64,000 nt of DNA from Aquimarina sp. ERC-38 (lineage in GTDB: Bacteria; Bacteroidota; Bacteroidia; Flavobacteriales; Flavobacteriaceae), in the NCBI RefSeq assembly GCF_026222555.1, contig NZ_CP098511.1, positions 1,159,501 to 1,223,500 on the forward strand. The letters are read 5' to 3'. Positions 9,385-16,692 of this stretch are shown piece after piece. The stretch's first letter is position 1. The number at the start of each line of letters is the position of its first letter. The translations under genes and the position numbers were made by a program. The notes under the pieces were generated by a model that was not told where the DNA came from, ran no database searches, and saw only the letters and a program-made list of their open reading frames with translations.

Positions 9385-10083
9385 ATGAATACAGTAAAAG
9401 CTTCGACAAAGTTAAATATCCTATTTTTTATATATACGCTTATCATCACATCAGCTTCTGCACAAAAAGCTATAAATAGGGAAGTAGATGATTTTTATGA
9501 AGTAAAAGTCTTTGACCGTATAGAAGTTATCCTGGAGCAAGATATTGAAAACGGAGCTTCTATTACCGGAAGTAAAAAAGATGAGGTGGTTATGGTCAAT
9601 AATGACGGGGTTTTAAAGATTAAAATGAACCTGGGACATATCTGGGACCCTAGTAATACTAAAGTAAAACTGTATTACAAATCCATACGCGTAATTGATG
9701 TAAATGAAGGGGCTTCTATCACTAGCAATACAATTATTGAAGAGGATAACTTGACGATAAGAGCACAAGAAGGTGGTAAAGTAAGAGCTGAAATCAAAAC
9801 AGATAAACTGGACGCCAAAGCGGTAACTGGAGGCGAATTACAATTAAAGGGCTTAGCAAAAATACAAAAGGTTTCCGTACAGGCAGGAGGGCAGTACTTA
9901 TGTAAGTATTTAGATACTGAAAACACCGAAGTAAAAATAAGTGCCGGAGGATTTGCAGATGTAAAAGCCTCTGAATTTGTAAAAGCCAATACCACGGCAG
10001 GGGGTGTCATTGAAATTTATGGAAATCCCAAAGAAATTGAACGTAAAAAGGTTTTTGGTGGAAAAATCATTGAAAAAAAATAA
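9385..10083 (+). CDS. Head GIN domain-containing secreted protein (DUF2807)
   Basis: This 232-residue protein has a signal peptide (ILFFIYTLIITSASAQ, cleavage near residue 26). The rest is a repetitive beta-solenoid-like fold typical of DUF2807: FYEVKVFDRIEVILEQ, then alternating strands with EGASITS, EGGKVRA, TGGELQL, AGGQYLC, AGGFADV and AGGVIEI at regular spacing. The family is common in Bacteroidota, is described as a putative adhesin, and is probably periplasmic or surface-located. Its molecular function is unknown. It lies close to RNase R (19-base gap) and the LysE-type gene (34-base gap), so one transcript is possible, but no functional link is evident. Confidence 0.85.
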   Translation: MNTVKASTKLNILFFIYTLIITSASAQKAINREVDDFYEVKVFDRIEVILEQDIENGASITGSKKDEVVMVNNDGVLKIKMNLGHIWDPSNTKVKLYYKSIRVIDVNEGASITSNTIIEEDNLTIRAQEGGKVRAEIKTDKLDAKAVTGGELQLKGLAKIQKVSVQAGGQYLCKYLDTENTEVKISAGGFADVKASEFVKANTTAGGVIEIYGNPKEIERKKVFGGKIIEKK

Positions 10084-10117
10084 GTTGTTTCCTTAAATTT
10101 GTATAAATCCACCTGTC

Positions 10118-10801
10118 ATGCTACAAGATATACAAGGAGCTATTGTTTTAGGAATTCTTCTTGCTTTCCTGATTGGCCCTGTATTTTTTGTTTTGTTAGA
10201 AACAGCTGCCCTTAAAGGATTTAGAGCAGCGATAGCCGTAGATCTCGGAGTTATTTTTGCAGATATCATTTTTATCCTGTTAGCTTACTTCGGAACCAGT
10301 AAGATTTTAGAAAAAATTAAAGATGATCCGGCTTTATTTATTTTTGGTGGCATGTTATTAGCTACCTACGGGGTTATTTCTTTTCTGAAAGAACGTAAAA
10401 ATTACAACCGGGTAAGAGATACCAGTGTGGAAATCATCAATAAAAATAACTACATCAGATTGTTTATAAAGGGTTTCTTACTCAACTTTATTAACATTGG
10501 GGTTTTAGCTTTTTGGATTGGTATCGTGGTGGTAGCCGGGCCACAAATGGATATGAATACCAATCGGATTATCTTCTTCTTCTGTTTAGTATTAGGAACT
10601 TATTTTGTAGTAGATATTATTAAAATTTTACTGGCCAAACGTTTAAAAGAAAAATTAACTCCTAAACGAATCTACTTTGTTAAGAAAATAGTAAGTGTGG
10701 TAATGATTATTTTTGGTGGTTTTTTAATTGCCAAAGGTCTGATTCCGGATACGATGGAGAAGAAATTACAAGATCGATTTGAACAAATACGACCGGAATA
10801 A
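10118..10801 (+). CDS. LysE family translocator
   Basis: This 227-residue integral membrane protein has about six transmembrane segments: GAIVLGILLAFLIGPVFFVLL, an AAIAVDLGVIFADIIFILLAYFG-type second segment, then pairs near residues 75-90, 130-150, 155-175 and 190-208. The N-terminal GPVFFVLLETAALKGFRAA matches the LysE/RhtB amino-acid exporter signature. Members export basic or neutral amino acids across the inner membrane; the substrate here is not predictable. The gene ends just before tRNA-Cys, which is encoded on the opposite strand. Confidence 0.88.
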   Translation: MLQDIQGAIVLGILLAFLIGPVFFVLLETAALKGFRAAIAVDLGVIFADIIFILLAYFGTSKILEKIKDDPALFIFGGMLLATYGVISFLKERKNYNRVRDTSVEIINKNNYIRLFIKGFLLNFINIGVLAFWIGIVVVAGPQMDMNTNRIIFFFCLVLGTYFVVDIIKILLAKRLKEKLTPKRIYFVKKIVSVVMIIFGGFLIAKGLIPDTMEKKLQDRFEQIRPE

Positions 10802-10815
10802 TAAGAAAGTTGTAG

Positions 10816-10886
10816 AGGTGTCGAGCGGATTCGAACCGCTGTAGATGGTGTTGCAGACCACTGCCTAGCCACTCGGCCACGACACC
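10816..10886 (-). tRNA. tRNA-Cys (anticodon GCA)
   Basis: The minus strand folds into a complete 71-nt cloverleaf. The 7-bp acceptor is GGTGTCG with CGACACC, the D-arm is GCC/GGC around GAGTGGCTA, the anticodon arm is GTGGT/ACCAT with loop CTGCAAC (anticodon GCA), and the T-arm is AGCGG TTCGAAT CCGCT. The discriminator base is T (U73), as expected for tRNA-Cys. CCA is not encoded. It lies between a convergent LysE-type gene and folB; no other tRNA is clustered with it. Confidence 0.96.
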
Positions 10887-10938
10887 CTTTTTCAACTAAG
10901 GGCAAAAGTATAAAAAATAATGACTTCGTACGGTCAAT

Positions 10939-11295
10939 TTATCTTTTTTTCACTCTTTTGATCGTAACCATTTCTACATTGCCCCCTATAGGTGGGTTAA
11001 TTTTTGAAACTTTAATGGTCACTTTGGTGATTAATTTCAATTCCTTTAGGATTCGGTTTAAAATACGTTCAGCTACATGTTCCAGTAGTTTGGACCTTAT
11101 CGCCATTTCTTCCTTTATGATATAATTTAAATGTACATAATCCACCGTATCAGCAAGTTTATCAGAAACGGATGATTTCGATAGATCCGCTTTTATCTTT
11201 AAATCCACCCGGTAATCCGAACCTATTTTCTTTTCTTCTACCAGGCAACCGTGGTAAGCATAGACTTTGATATTTTGAAGAAGTATGGCACCCAT
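10939..11295 (-). CDS. folB: Dihydroneopterin aldolase
   Basis: I start at the ATG giving MGAILLQNIKVYAYHGCL (118 residues) rather than nine codons earlier, because the family begins with the strand containing the conserved YAYHG and because a good promoter lies between the two ATGs. The catalytic glutamate follows in CLVEEKKIGSDYRVDL, then TVDYVHLNYIIKEEM and LLEHVAERI as in FolB. A family-typical PPIGG-type segment (NPPIGGNVEMVTI) is near the end. FolB converts dihydroneopterin to 6-hydroxymethyl-dihydropterin and glycolaldehyde in tetrahydrofolate synthesis. It diverges from glnS. Confidence 0.93.
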   Translation of the reverse strand: MGAILLQNIKVYAYHGCLVEEKKIGSDYRVDLKIKADLSKSSVSDKLADTVDYVHLNYIIKEEMAIRSKLLEHVAERILNRILKELKLITKVTIKVSKINPPIGGNVEMVTIKRVKKR

Positions 11296-11303
11296 TTTTT
11301 CTA

Positions 11304-11333
11304 CAAATATACTAGATAACATAAGTTGTGCAA
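11304..11333 (-). promoter_or_regulatory. folB promoter (TTG-N19-TATATTTG)
   Basis: Read on the minus strand, TTG at 11333-11331 is followed after 19 bases by TATATTTG at 11311-11304. Both the boxes and the spacing match the flavobacterial consensus TTG-N17-23-TAnnTTTG. The folB ATG begins at 11295, only 8 bases after the -7 box, so the transcript would be leaderless or nearly so. Confidence 0.6.
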
Positions 11334-11356
11334 GCTTAAAATAATAGGTAATTTTG
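11326..11356 (+). promoter_or_regulatory. glnS promoter (TTG-N20-TAATTTTG)
   Basis: TTG at 11326-11328 is followed after 20 bases by TAATTTTG at 11349-11356, a good flavobacterial promoter match. The glnS ATG at 11374 lies 17 bases after the -7 box. Its -33 box sits two bases from that of folB on the other strand, so the two promoters are back to back. Confidence 0.6.
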
Positions 11357-11373
11357 TGGCTTATACATCATTT

Positions 11374-13425
11374 ATGGCTACCGAAAAACCGTTGAATTTT
11401 ATAGAACATATTATTGAAGAAGACCTGAAGCTGGGAATGACTAAGGAAGCCCTTCGTTTTCGGTTTCCTCCGGAACCTAACGGATATTTACATATTGGTC
11501 ATACCAAAGCCATTGGTATCAGCTTCGGACTGGGAGTAAAGTACAATGCCCCGGTAAACTTACGATTTGATGATACCAATCCTGCTAAAGAAGAACAAGA
11601 ATACGTAGATGCAATCAAAGAAGATATCAGCTGGTTAGGCTATCAATGGGAAAAAGAATGTTATTCTTCAGATTATTTTCAGCAATTATACGATTGGGCA
11701 GTGCAATTAATCAAGGAAGGAAAAGCCTATGTAGATTCACAAACCGCTGAAGATATTGCCGAACAGAAAGGAACCACTACCGAACCCGGGGTAAATAGTC
11801 CGTATCGAGATCGATCAGTTGAAGAAAATATCAGGTTGTTAGACGAGATGAAGAAGGGGATGTATGAAGAGGGAGCGCACGTGTTACGAGCTAAAATTGA
11901 TATGGCGGACCCAAATATGTTAATGCGTGATCCCCTAATGTACCGAATCCTTAAAAAAGAACACCATAGGACCGGAGATCAATGGTGTATCTATCCTATG
12001 TACGACTGGACACATGGGGAAAGCGATTACATCGAACATATTTCTCATTCCTTATGCTCGTTAGAATTTAAGCCACATAGAAAACTATACGACTGGTTTT
12101 TAGACCAGGTATATACCGGAAACTCTATCCGTCCGAAACAACGGGAATTCGCACGTTTAAACTTGAATTATACCATCATGAGCAAGCGTAAATTGCTAAG
12201 ATTGGTAGAAGAAAATATTGTTTCCGGGTGGGATGATCCCCGAATGCCAACCATCTCAGGATTACGGAGAAGAGGCTACACACCAGATGCTATTAAAAAT
12301 TTTGTGGAGGCCGTAGGTGTTGCTAAACGCGAAAATAGTATTGACGTTTCTTTGTTAGAGTTTCATATTCGGGAAGACCTAAACAAGAAAGCACCTCGGG
12401 TGATGGTCGTTCTTGACCCAATAAAATTAGTAATTACGAATTACTCGGATGGTCAGGAAGAGTGGTTACAAGCAGAAAATAACCCGGAAGATGAGGTGCA
12501 AACCTACCGGGAAGTTCCTTTTTCTAAAGAATTATATATCGAAAGAGAAGACTTTAAAGAAGAAGCTAACCGAAAATTCTTTAGGCTTACAATCGGAAAA
12601 GAAGTGCGCCTCAAGAATGCCTATATTATCAAAGGGGAGAAGGTGGTTAAAAACGACCAGGATGAGATCATTGAAGTTCATTGTACCTACGATCCAGAAA
12701 GTAAATCCGGAAGCGATACAGCGGCTGCAAAACGTCAGGTAAAAGGAACGCTACATTGGGTAAGTATACCACATGCCATACCTGTTGAAGTCCGTTTATA
12801 TGATCGGTTGTTTAAACATGAATCTCCGGATAGCGATCCTGATCATGACTTTTTTCATTATTTAAACCCTGATTCCCTATCTGTAATTATCGGTTATGCG
12901 GAACCTAGCTTAAAAGAAGTAAAGCCACTGGAGCAATTTCAGTTTCAACGATTGGGTTATTTTAACGTAGACCCGAATACTACTGAAGATCATATTGTTT
13001 TTAATAAAACCGTAGGATTACGGGATACCTGGGCAAAAGTAAAACCTAAAGAAAACACTGTTCAAAAAAATACAAATAAACCGAAGTCAAATCCACAACA
13101 ACCTGTTTCAAAAATAAGCACGCTAATCAAAGCTGGAAAGAAGTATACCAACCTTCCTGAAGAGAAGCAACTGAAACTTCGTAATCAAATTGTGAATGAT
13201 GTTAAGGAAATAGAATTCTACGAACTAGAATCCTTATATAATACTTCGGTTAAAAAAACAGGTACCCGGATTGCCACGGTAATTGCTCTGGATGCCAAAT
13301 TAGATATGGAAAATAATACACCAAACGAGGTAGCACAAGATTTTCTTAAAACAGCAGCTTCAGATAATCATGAATTGTTGGTAATAGAAGCAAAAAGGGT
13401 TTTAGAAAAGCATAAAATTTCGTAA
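11374..13425 (+). CDS. glnS: Glutaminyl-tRNA synthetase with C-terminal extension
   Basis: I chose ATG 11374 (MATEKPLNFIEHIIEEDL) over the upstream TTG at 11326, which lies in the promoter. The 683-residue class I synthetase shows the HIGH motif in FPPEPNGYLHIGHTKAIG (about residues 32-49) and the KMSKS equivalent in IMSKRKLLRLV (about 269-279), with GWDDPRMPTISGLRRRGYTP right after. The beta-barrel anticodon-binding domains run to FNKTVGLRDTWAKV near residue 553, where the E. coli enzyme ends. A further 125 or so residues follow: a basic Asn/Pro/Lys-rich linker and a helical domain. It charges tRNA-Gln directly, so this organism uses the direct rather than the amidation route for Gln. Confidence 0.95.
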   Translation: MATEKPLNFIEHIIEEDLKLGMTKEALRFRFPPEPNGYLHIGHTKAIGISFGLGVKYNAPVNLRFDDTNPAKEEQEYVDAIKEDISWLGYQWEKECYSSDYFQQLYDWAVQLIKEGKAYVDSQTAEDIAEQKGTTTEPGVNSPYRDRSVEENIRLLDEMKKGMYEEGAHVLRAKIDMADPNMLMRDPLMYRILKKEHHRTGDQWCIYPMYDWTHGESDYIEHISHSLCSLEFKPHRKLYDWFLDQVYTGNSIRPKQREFARLNLNYTIMSKRKLLRLVEENIVSGWDDPRMPTISGLRRRGYTPDAIKNFVEAVGVAKRENSIDVSLLEFHIREDLNKKAPRVMVVLDPIKLVITNYSDGQEEWLQAENNPEDEVQTYREVPFSKELYIEREDFKEEANRKFFRLTIGKEVRLKNAYIIKGEKVVKNDQDEIIEVHCTYDPESKSGSDTAAAKRQVKGTLHWVSIPHAIPVEVRLYDRLFKHESPDSDPDHDFFHYLNPDSLSVIIGYAEPSLKEVKPLEQFQFQRLGYFNVDPNTTEDHIVFNKTVGLRDTWAKVKPKENTVQKNTNKPKSNPQQPVSKISTLIKAGKKYTNLPEEKQLKLRNQIVNDVKEIEFYELESLYNTSVKKTGTRIATVIALDAKLDMENNTPNEVAQDFLKTAASDNHELLVIEAKRVLEKHKIS

Positions 13426-13439
13426 AATAAGTGTAAACT

Positions 13440-13988
13440 ATGAAATTGGAGGTAAAAGAAGCAGAAATAAATGATTTTGAACGAATTATTTCTTATTTCC
13501 ATACGTCAAATAATGCTCATTTTAAGCTAATGGGGGCGGACAAATTGAAATTGCCAAACCCTGAAGATTGGAATACTATCTTAAAATCAGAATGTAAAAA
13601 ACCGAACACCGAAAAAAAATTATATTATATAATCTGGTTATTGAACAACCAACCCATTGGACATAGTAACATTAATAATATTAATTACCGGAAAGAAGCT
13701 AATATGCATTTACATGTTTGGGAAGAGGAAAATAGAAGTAAAGGCTTAGGCTTTCAATTTTTAGAAAAGACTATTCCATATTATTTTATAAACTTTAAAT
13801 TACAAAAACTACTTTGCGAACCTAACGCATATAATAAAGCGCCTAATAAGACTCTTATAAAATTGGGATTTGACAAAATCAAAACTTATGAAACCATTCC
13901 CGGATCTATAAATTTTAAACAGGATGTTACCAGGTATGAGCTAACCCATGATAGATTTAAGGAAATATGGGGAAGTAGTGGTATTTAA
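13440..13988 (+). CDS. GNAT family N-acetyltransferase (RimJ/RimL-like)
   Basis: This 182-residue protein starts 14 bases after glnS. It has the GNAT arrangement: an N-terminal strand LEVKEAEINDFERIISYF, a central YYIIWLLNNQPIGHSNIN strand pair, then MHLHVWEEENRSKGLGFQFLEKTI, whose RSKGLG is the acetyl-CoA pyrophosphate loop (about residues 101-106). NKAPNKTLIKLGF resembles the terminal RimJ/RimL helix. It would acetylate an unknown amine, possibly a peptide N-terminus or a small molecule. Substrate not inferable. Confidence 0.82.
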   Translation: MKLEVKEAEINDFERIISYFHTSNNAHFKLMGADKLKLPNPEDWNTILKSECKKPNTEKKLYYIIWLLNNQPIGHSNINNINYRKEANMHLHVWEEENRSKGLGFQFLEKTIPYYFINFKLQKLLCEPNAYNKAPNKTLIKLGFDKIKTYETIPGSINFKQDVTRYELTHDRFKEIWGSSGI

Positions 13989-14043
13989 TATTGAATCCTG
14001 ATTTTTGTAGCGCAGCGATCCTGGTTCTAATAACCAAATGTTA

Positions 14044-14553
14044 CTATTCCTCAATCACTTGTTCATCTTCCGGAATTTCTAACGAAGTTTTAAAGTCAGA
14101 AAATAGATTCTGAGTTTCCGGGTCTTTGGTAAGCTTTGAGGATTCTATAAAATTCCATTGTTGGTTACCATCATCATAAAATCCAATCATGGCGCTTTTT
14201 ATGGCTACGATTTGATTAGAAGCACTCATTCGTATCTGATTTTTAACCAGGCATCGATATTCACCTTGCTCTTTTACGAGTTCAGAAACTTCAGTTACCT
14301 CAGACTTTTCAATACGAATATGACCTTCTTCCATCGCTTTAAACACATCCGTAATTAGGCCTTTCAGTTCTTTTTTACCGTATTTTTTTAGAATTTTAGG
14401 ATGTGTAAAGCGCAATAGGGTAGGGGCATCCTGGTCGATGGTGGCATCTAATACCTGCTGAGCCTGTGATTGTGCTAGAGCCTTTAAGTCCTCCTTATTT
14501 TGAGCGTATGTGCTATGATAAGCTAATAATAGTAATAATAGTATTATTCTCAT
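14044..14553 (-). CDS. Secreted hypothetical protein, possibly NTF2-like
   Basis: This is a 169-residue protein with a short signal peptide (MRIILLLLLLAYHSTYAQ, cleavage after AQ). The mature part has an N-terminal helix (EDLKALAQSQAQQVLDATIDQD), then RFTHPKILKKYG and a run of predicted strands ending GNQQWNFIESSKL, a layout reminiscent of NTF2-like/SnoaL cone folds. I do not recognise a named family. Its start overlaps the end of the SPFH gene by 4 bases (ATGA), so the two are translationally coupled and may act together at the envelope. Confidence 0.65.
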   Translation of the reverse strand: MRIILLLLLLAYHSTYAQNKEDLKALAQSQAQQVLDATIDQDAPTLLRFTHPKILKKYGKKELKGLITDVFKAMEEGHIRIEKSEVTEVSELVKEQGEYRCLVKNQIRMSASNQIVAIKSAMIGFYDDGNQQWNFIESSKLTKDPETQNLFSDFKTSLEIPEDEQVIEE

Positions 14554-15500
14554 TCTTCTTCCCTTTTAGGCTTGGTATGTCCTATTCCTTTTTTTGCGTT
14601 TTGTTTTCTCATTTCTTCCCCAATTTGGTTAGAAGCGGTAAAAGAAGCAATCATATTATTTAACATATCACTTCCTGCCTGTGGAGAATTCGGTAATAAA
14701 ATAAGATTGCTGTTCGTTTCTTCTCCTATAGATTGTAAAGTGTCGTAATGTTGCGTAACTACAATAAGAGCAGATGCTTCCTGAGAATTGATTCCTACAT
14801 TATTTAATACATCCACACTTTCTTCCAGTCCGCGCGCAATTTCTCTTCGCTGATCCGCAATACCTTGTCCTTGTAAACGCTTACTTTCTGCTTCTGCACG
14901 TGCTTTGGCTACAATTTTAATTCGTTCTGCTTCTGCTTCATATTCCGCAGCTACTTTTTCACGTTCGGCGGCGTTGATACGGTTCATTGCTTCTTTCACT
15001 TGTAAGTCCGGGTCAATATCTGTTACTAGTGTTTTAATAATATCATAGCCATAATTTACCATGGCTTCGTTTAATTCCTGTTTAACTGCAATGGCAATAT
15101 CATCCTTACGTTCAAAAACATCATCTAATTTCATTTTAGGAACTTCAGCACGTACCACATCAAAAACATAAGAAGTAATCTGGTCATTAGGATTTTCTAA
15201 TTTGTAAAAAGCATCGTATACTTTCTCTTTAATCACCTGGAACTGTACGGATATTTTTAGGCGTACAAAAACATCATCCTTAGTTTTAGTCTCAACAATC
15301 ACATCTAGCTGTTGAATTTTTAGGTTAATTCGCCCCGCAATCCGATCAAATACAGGTATTTTAAAATGCAACCCGGAATTACGAATGCTATGAAATTTTC
15401 CGAAGCGTTCTACAATTGCTGCTGTTTGCTGTCTTACGGTAAATATTCCGGACAAAAGAATAATAATAGCAAATATGACAAAAGGTATAAATACAAACAT
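14550..15500 (-). CDS. SPFH/Band 7 domain membrane protein (stomatin/QmcA-like)
   Basis: This 316-residue protein has one N-terminal membrane segment (FIPFVIFAIIILLSGIF, about residues 3-19), then the SPFH domain beginning VRQQTAAIVERFGKFHSI and GLHFKIPVFDRI. IQQLDVIVETKTKDDVFVRL and DVVRAEVPKMKLDDVFERKDDI are typical of stomatin/slipin members. A charged coiled coil follows at about 175-230 (AAEREKVAAEYEAEAERIKIVAKARAEAE-type), then a C-terminal region with SALIVVTQHYDTL. Such proteins oligomerise on the inner membrane and organise microdomains or modulate proteases. The NfeD partner often found beside this family is not visible. Confidence 0.9.
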   Translation of the reverse strand: MFVFIPFVIFAIIILLSGIFTVRQQTAAIVERFGKFHSIRNSGLHFKIPVFDRIAGRINLKIQQLDVIVETKTKDDVFVRLKISVQFQVIKEKVYDAFYKLENPNDQITSYVFDVVRAEVPKMKLDDVFERKDDIAIAVKQELNEAMVNYGYDIIKTLVTDIDPDLQVKEAMNRINAAEREKVAAEYEAEAERIKIVAKARAEAESKRLQGQGIADQRREIARGLEESVDVLNNVGINSQEASALIVVTQHYDTLQSIGEETNSNLILLPNSPQAGSDMLNNMIASFTASNQIGEEMRKQNAKKGIGHTKPKREEE

Positions 15501-15702
15501 AAAATTAAGTTATTGATAATTAATTTAATCTTTGAGTAAGATACTTAATATTTGGGTGTAAAACAGCAACTTTCCGGATTCAAAAAGATATCTTTTAGCT
15601 GGAAAACTAAATTATAAAGTTCAATTCTGTAAATACGTTACAAACTCGTCTAAAAGGGAAAGATAGAATTAGTTCATTACTTTAGTCACACAAAACTTAC
15701 CA

Positions 15703-16521
15703 ATGGTTGTAAAGTTAGATTTATCAAAGCACGAACCCATTCCAAAAGTGATTCACATCAGTTGGAAAACCAAGGATATTTTACAAAATCAAAGTCCGGT
15801 TATTTTAAATGGTTTAATCAATCTTAAAAACCTAAACCCGGAATATTCATTTGAGATCAGTGACGATCAGGATATTGAACATTACTTGAAAAACCAATTA
15901 GGAGCTTGGGATTATTTTAAAATTAAAAACAAAAAAATTGTTGAGAAAGTTGATCTATGGCGACTTCTTAAAATTTATAATGAAGGTGGAGTTTATGTTG
16001 ATATTGACAGGTATTGTAATATCCCTTTCGATCAGATTATTAAAAAGGAAACCAGATGTATTCTACCAACTCACGGGGATATTGATTTTTCGCAGGATTT
16101 GATAATTAGTTGTAAACACAATCTGTTGTATAAAACTGCAATTAAAGATAACTTAAAAGCACGCTTTTTTATCAACCCAAGAGGTGTTTTTCATCTGGGA
16201 CCGCCATTATATATGAAAACCGTTACAAAAGTTGTTTTCGGAAAAGCTAATAGACGACGACCGGGTAAGGAGGTGATGGAAAGTTATAGAAAAGCATTGC
16301 AAGATTCTCCGTATTTTCAAACTTATAAAGAAGATTTACCAAATAACTCTTTGATTTTTAAATACGATAAAAATACTTTTCAACTAGGGAACGGCATGAA
16401 TAAAGTTGAGTTCTATCAATCCCAAAATATAGTGCCATGGAATAGGGGAAAAGATAAAAACACGCTTATTCTTATCCTATTCATAATTGGTGTTACGATA
16501 TTTTTATTTCTTTTTCTTTAA
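15703..16521 (+). CDS. GT32-like glycosyltransferase (OCH1/mannosyltransferase-type sugar-binding fold)
   Basis: This 272-residue protein has the DXD-containing glycosyltransferase fold of the Gly_transf_sug/GT32 group. IPKVIHISWKTKDI opens the domain, VDLWRLLKIYNEGGVYVDIDRYC (about residues 87-109) carries the DID nucleotide-sugar/metal site, and NPRGVFHLGPPLYM is the downstream substrate region. A hydrophobic segment at the very C-terminus (LILILFIIGVTIFLFLFL) suggests a tail-anchored membrane protein. It stands alone between the SPFH gene and the convergent DUF4177/gltX pair, not in a polysaccharide cluster. Donor and acceptor are unknown. Confidence 0.8.
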   Translation: MVVKLDLSKHEPIPKVIHISWKTKDILQNQSPVILNGLINLKNLNPEYSFEISDDQDIEHYLKNQLGAWDYFKIKNKKIVEKVDLWRLLKIYNEGGVYVDIDRYCNIPFDQIIKKETRCILPTHGDIDFSQDLIISCKHNLLYKTAIKDNLKARFFINPRGVFHLGPPLYMKTVTKVVFGKANRRRPGKEVMESYRKALQDSPYFQTYKEDLPNNSLIFKYDKNTFQLGNGMNKVEFYQSQNIVPWNRGKDKNTLILILFIIGVTIFLFLFL

Positions 16522-16524
16522 AAC

Positions 16525-16692
16525 TTACTTTGATACTATGATCATTGCAAGATAAGAACCACTGATGTAATCAATAGATTCCAGTTTCCAACCCTGTTTA
16601 GACAATGAATTCAAGGTGGTTTCAATTTCTGCCCTAAATTTTTCTAACGACCAGTGATTAATAACTTTTACAACTTTAAACTGTTTGGTCAT
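16525..16692 (-). CDS. Small DUF4177-like protein
   Basis: I use the ATG at 16692 (MTKQFKVVKVINHWSLEKF), giving 55 residues, rather than the longer frame from 16758 that runs deep into gltX. The pattern of a beta-strand, then a helix with IETTLNSLSKQGWKLESID and a final strand YLAMIIVSK matches DUF4177, where an NxxGxxGWE-like core is usual (here LSKQGWKLE). The first 17 bases overlap the gltX 3' end, suggesting translational coupling. Function unknown. Confidence 0.7.
   Translation of the reverse strand: MTKQFKVVKVINHWSLEKFRAEIETTLNSLSKQGWKLESIDYISGSYLAMIIVSK

Noticed and set aside
11326-11373. Upstream TTG start for glnS
   Set aside because: It would begin within the -33 box and translate through the -7 box. 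The ATG at 11374 gives the family-typical N-terminus.
13990-14043. TGGTT/AACCA hairpin after the GNAT gene as a terminator
   Set aside because: The stem is only 5 bp and no T-run follows.
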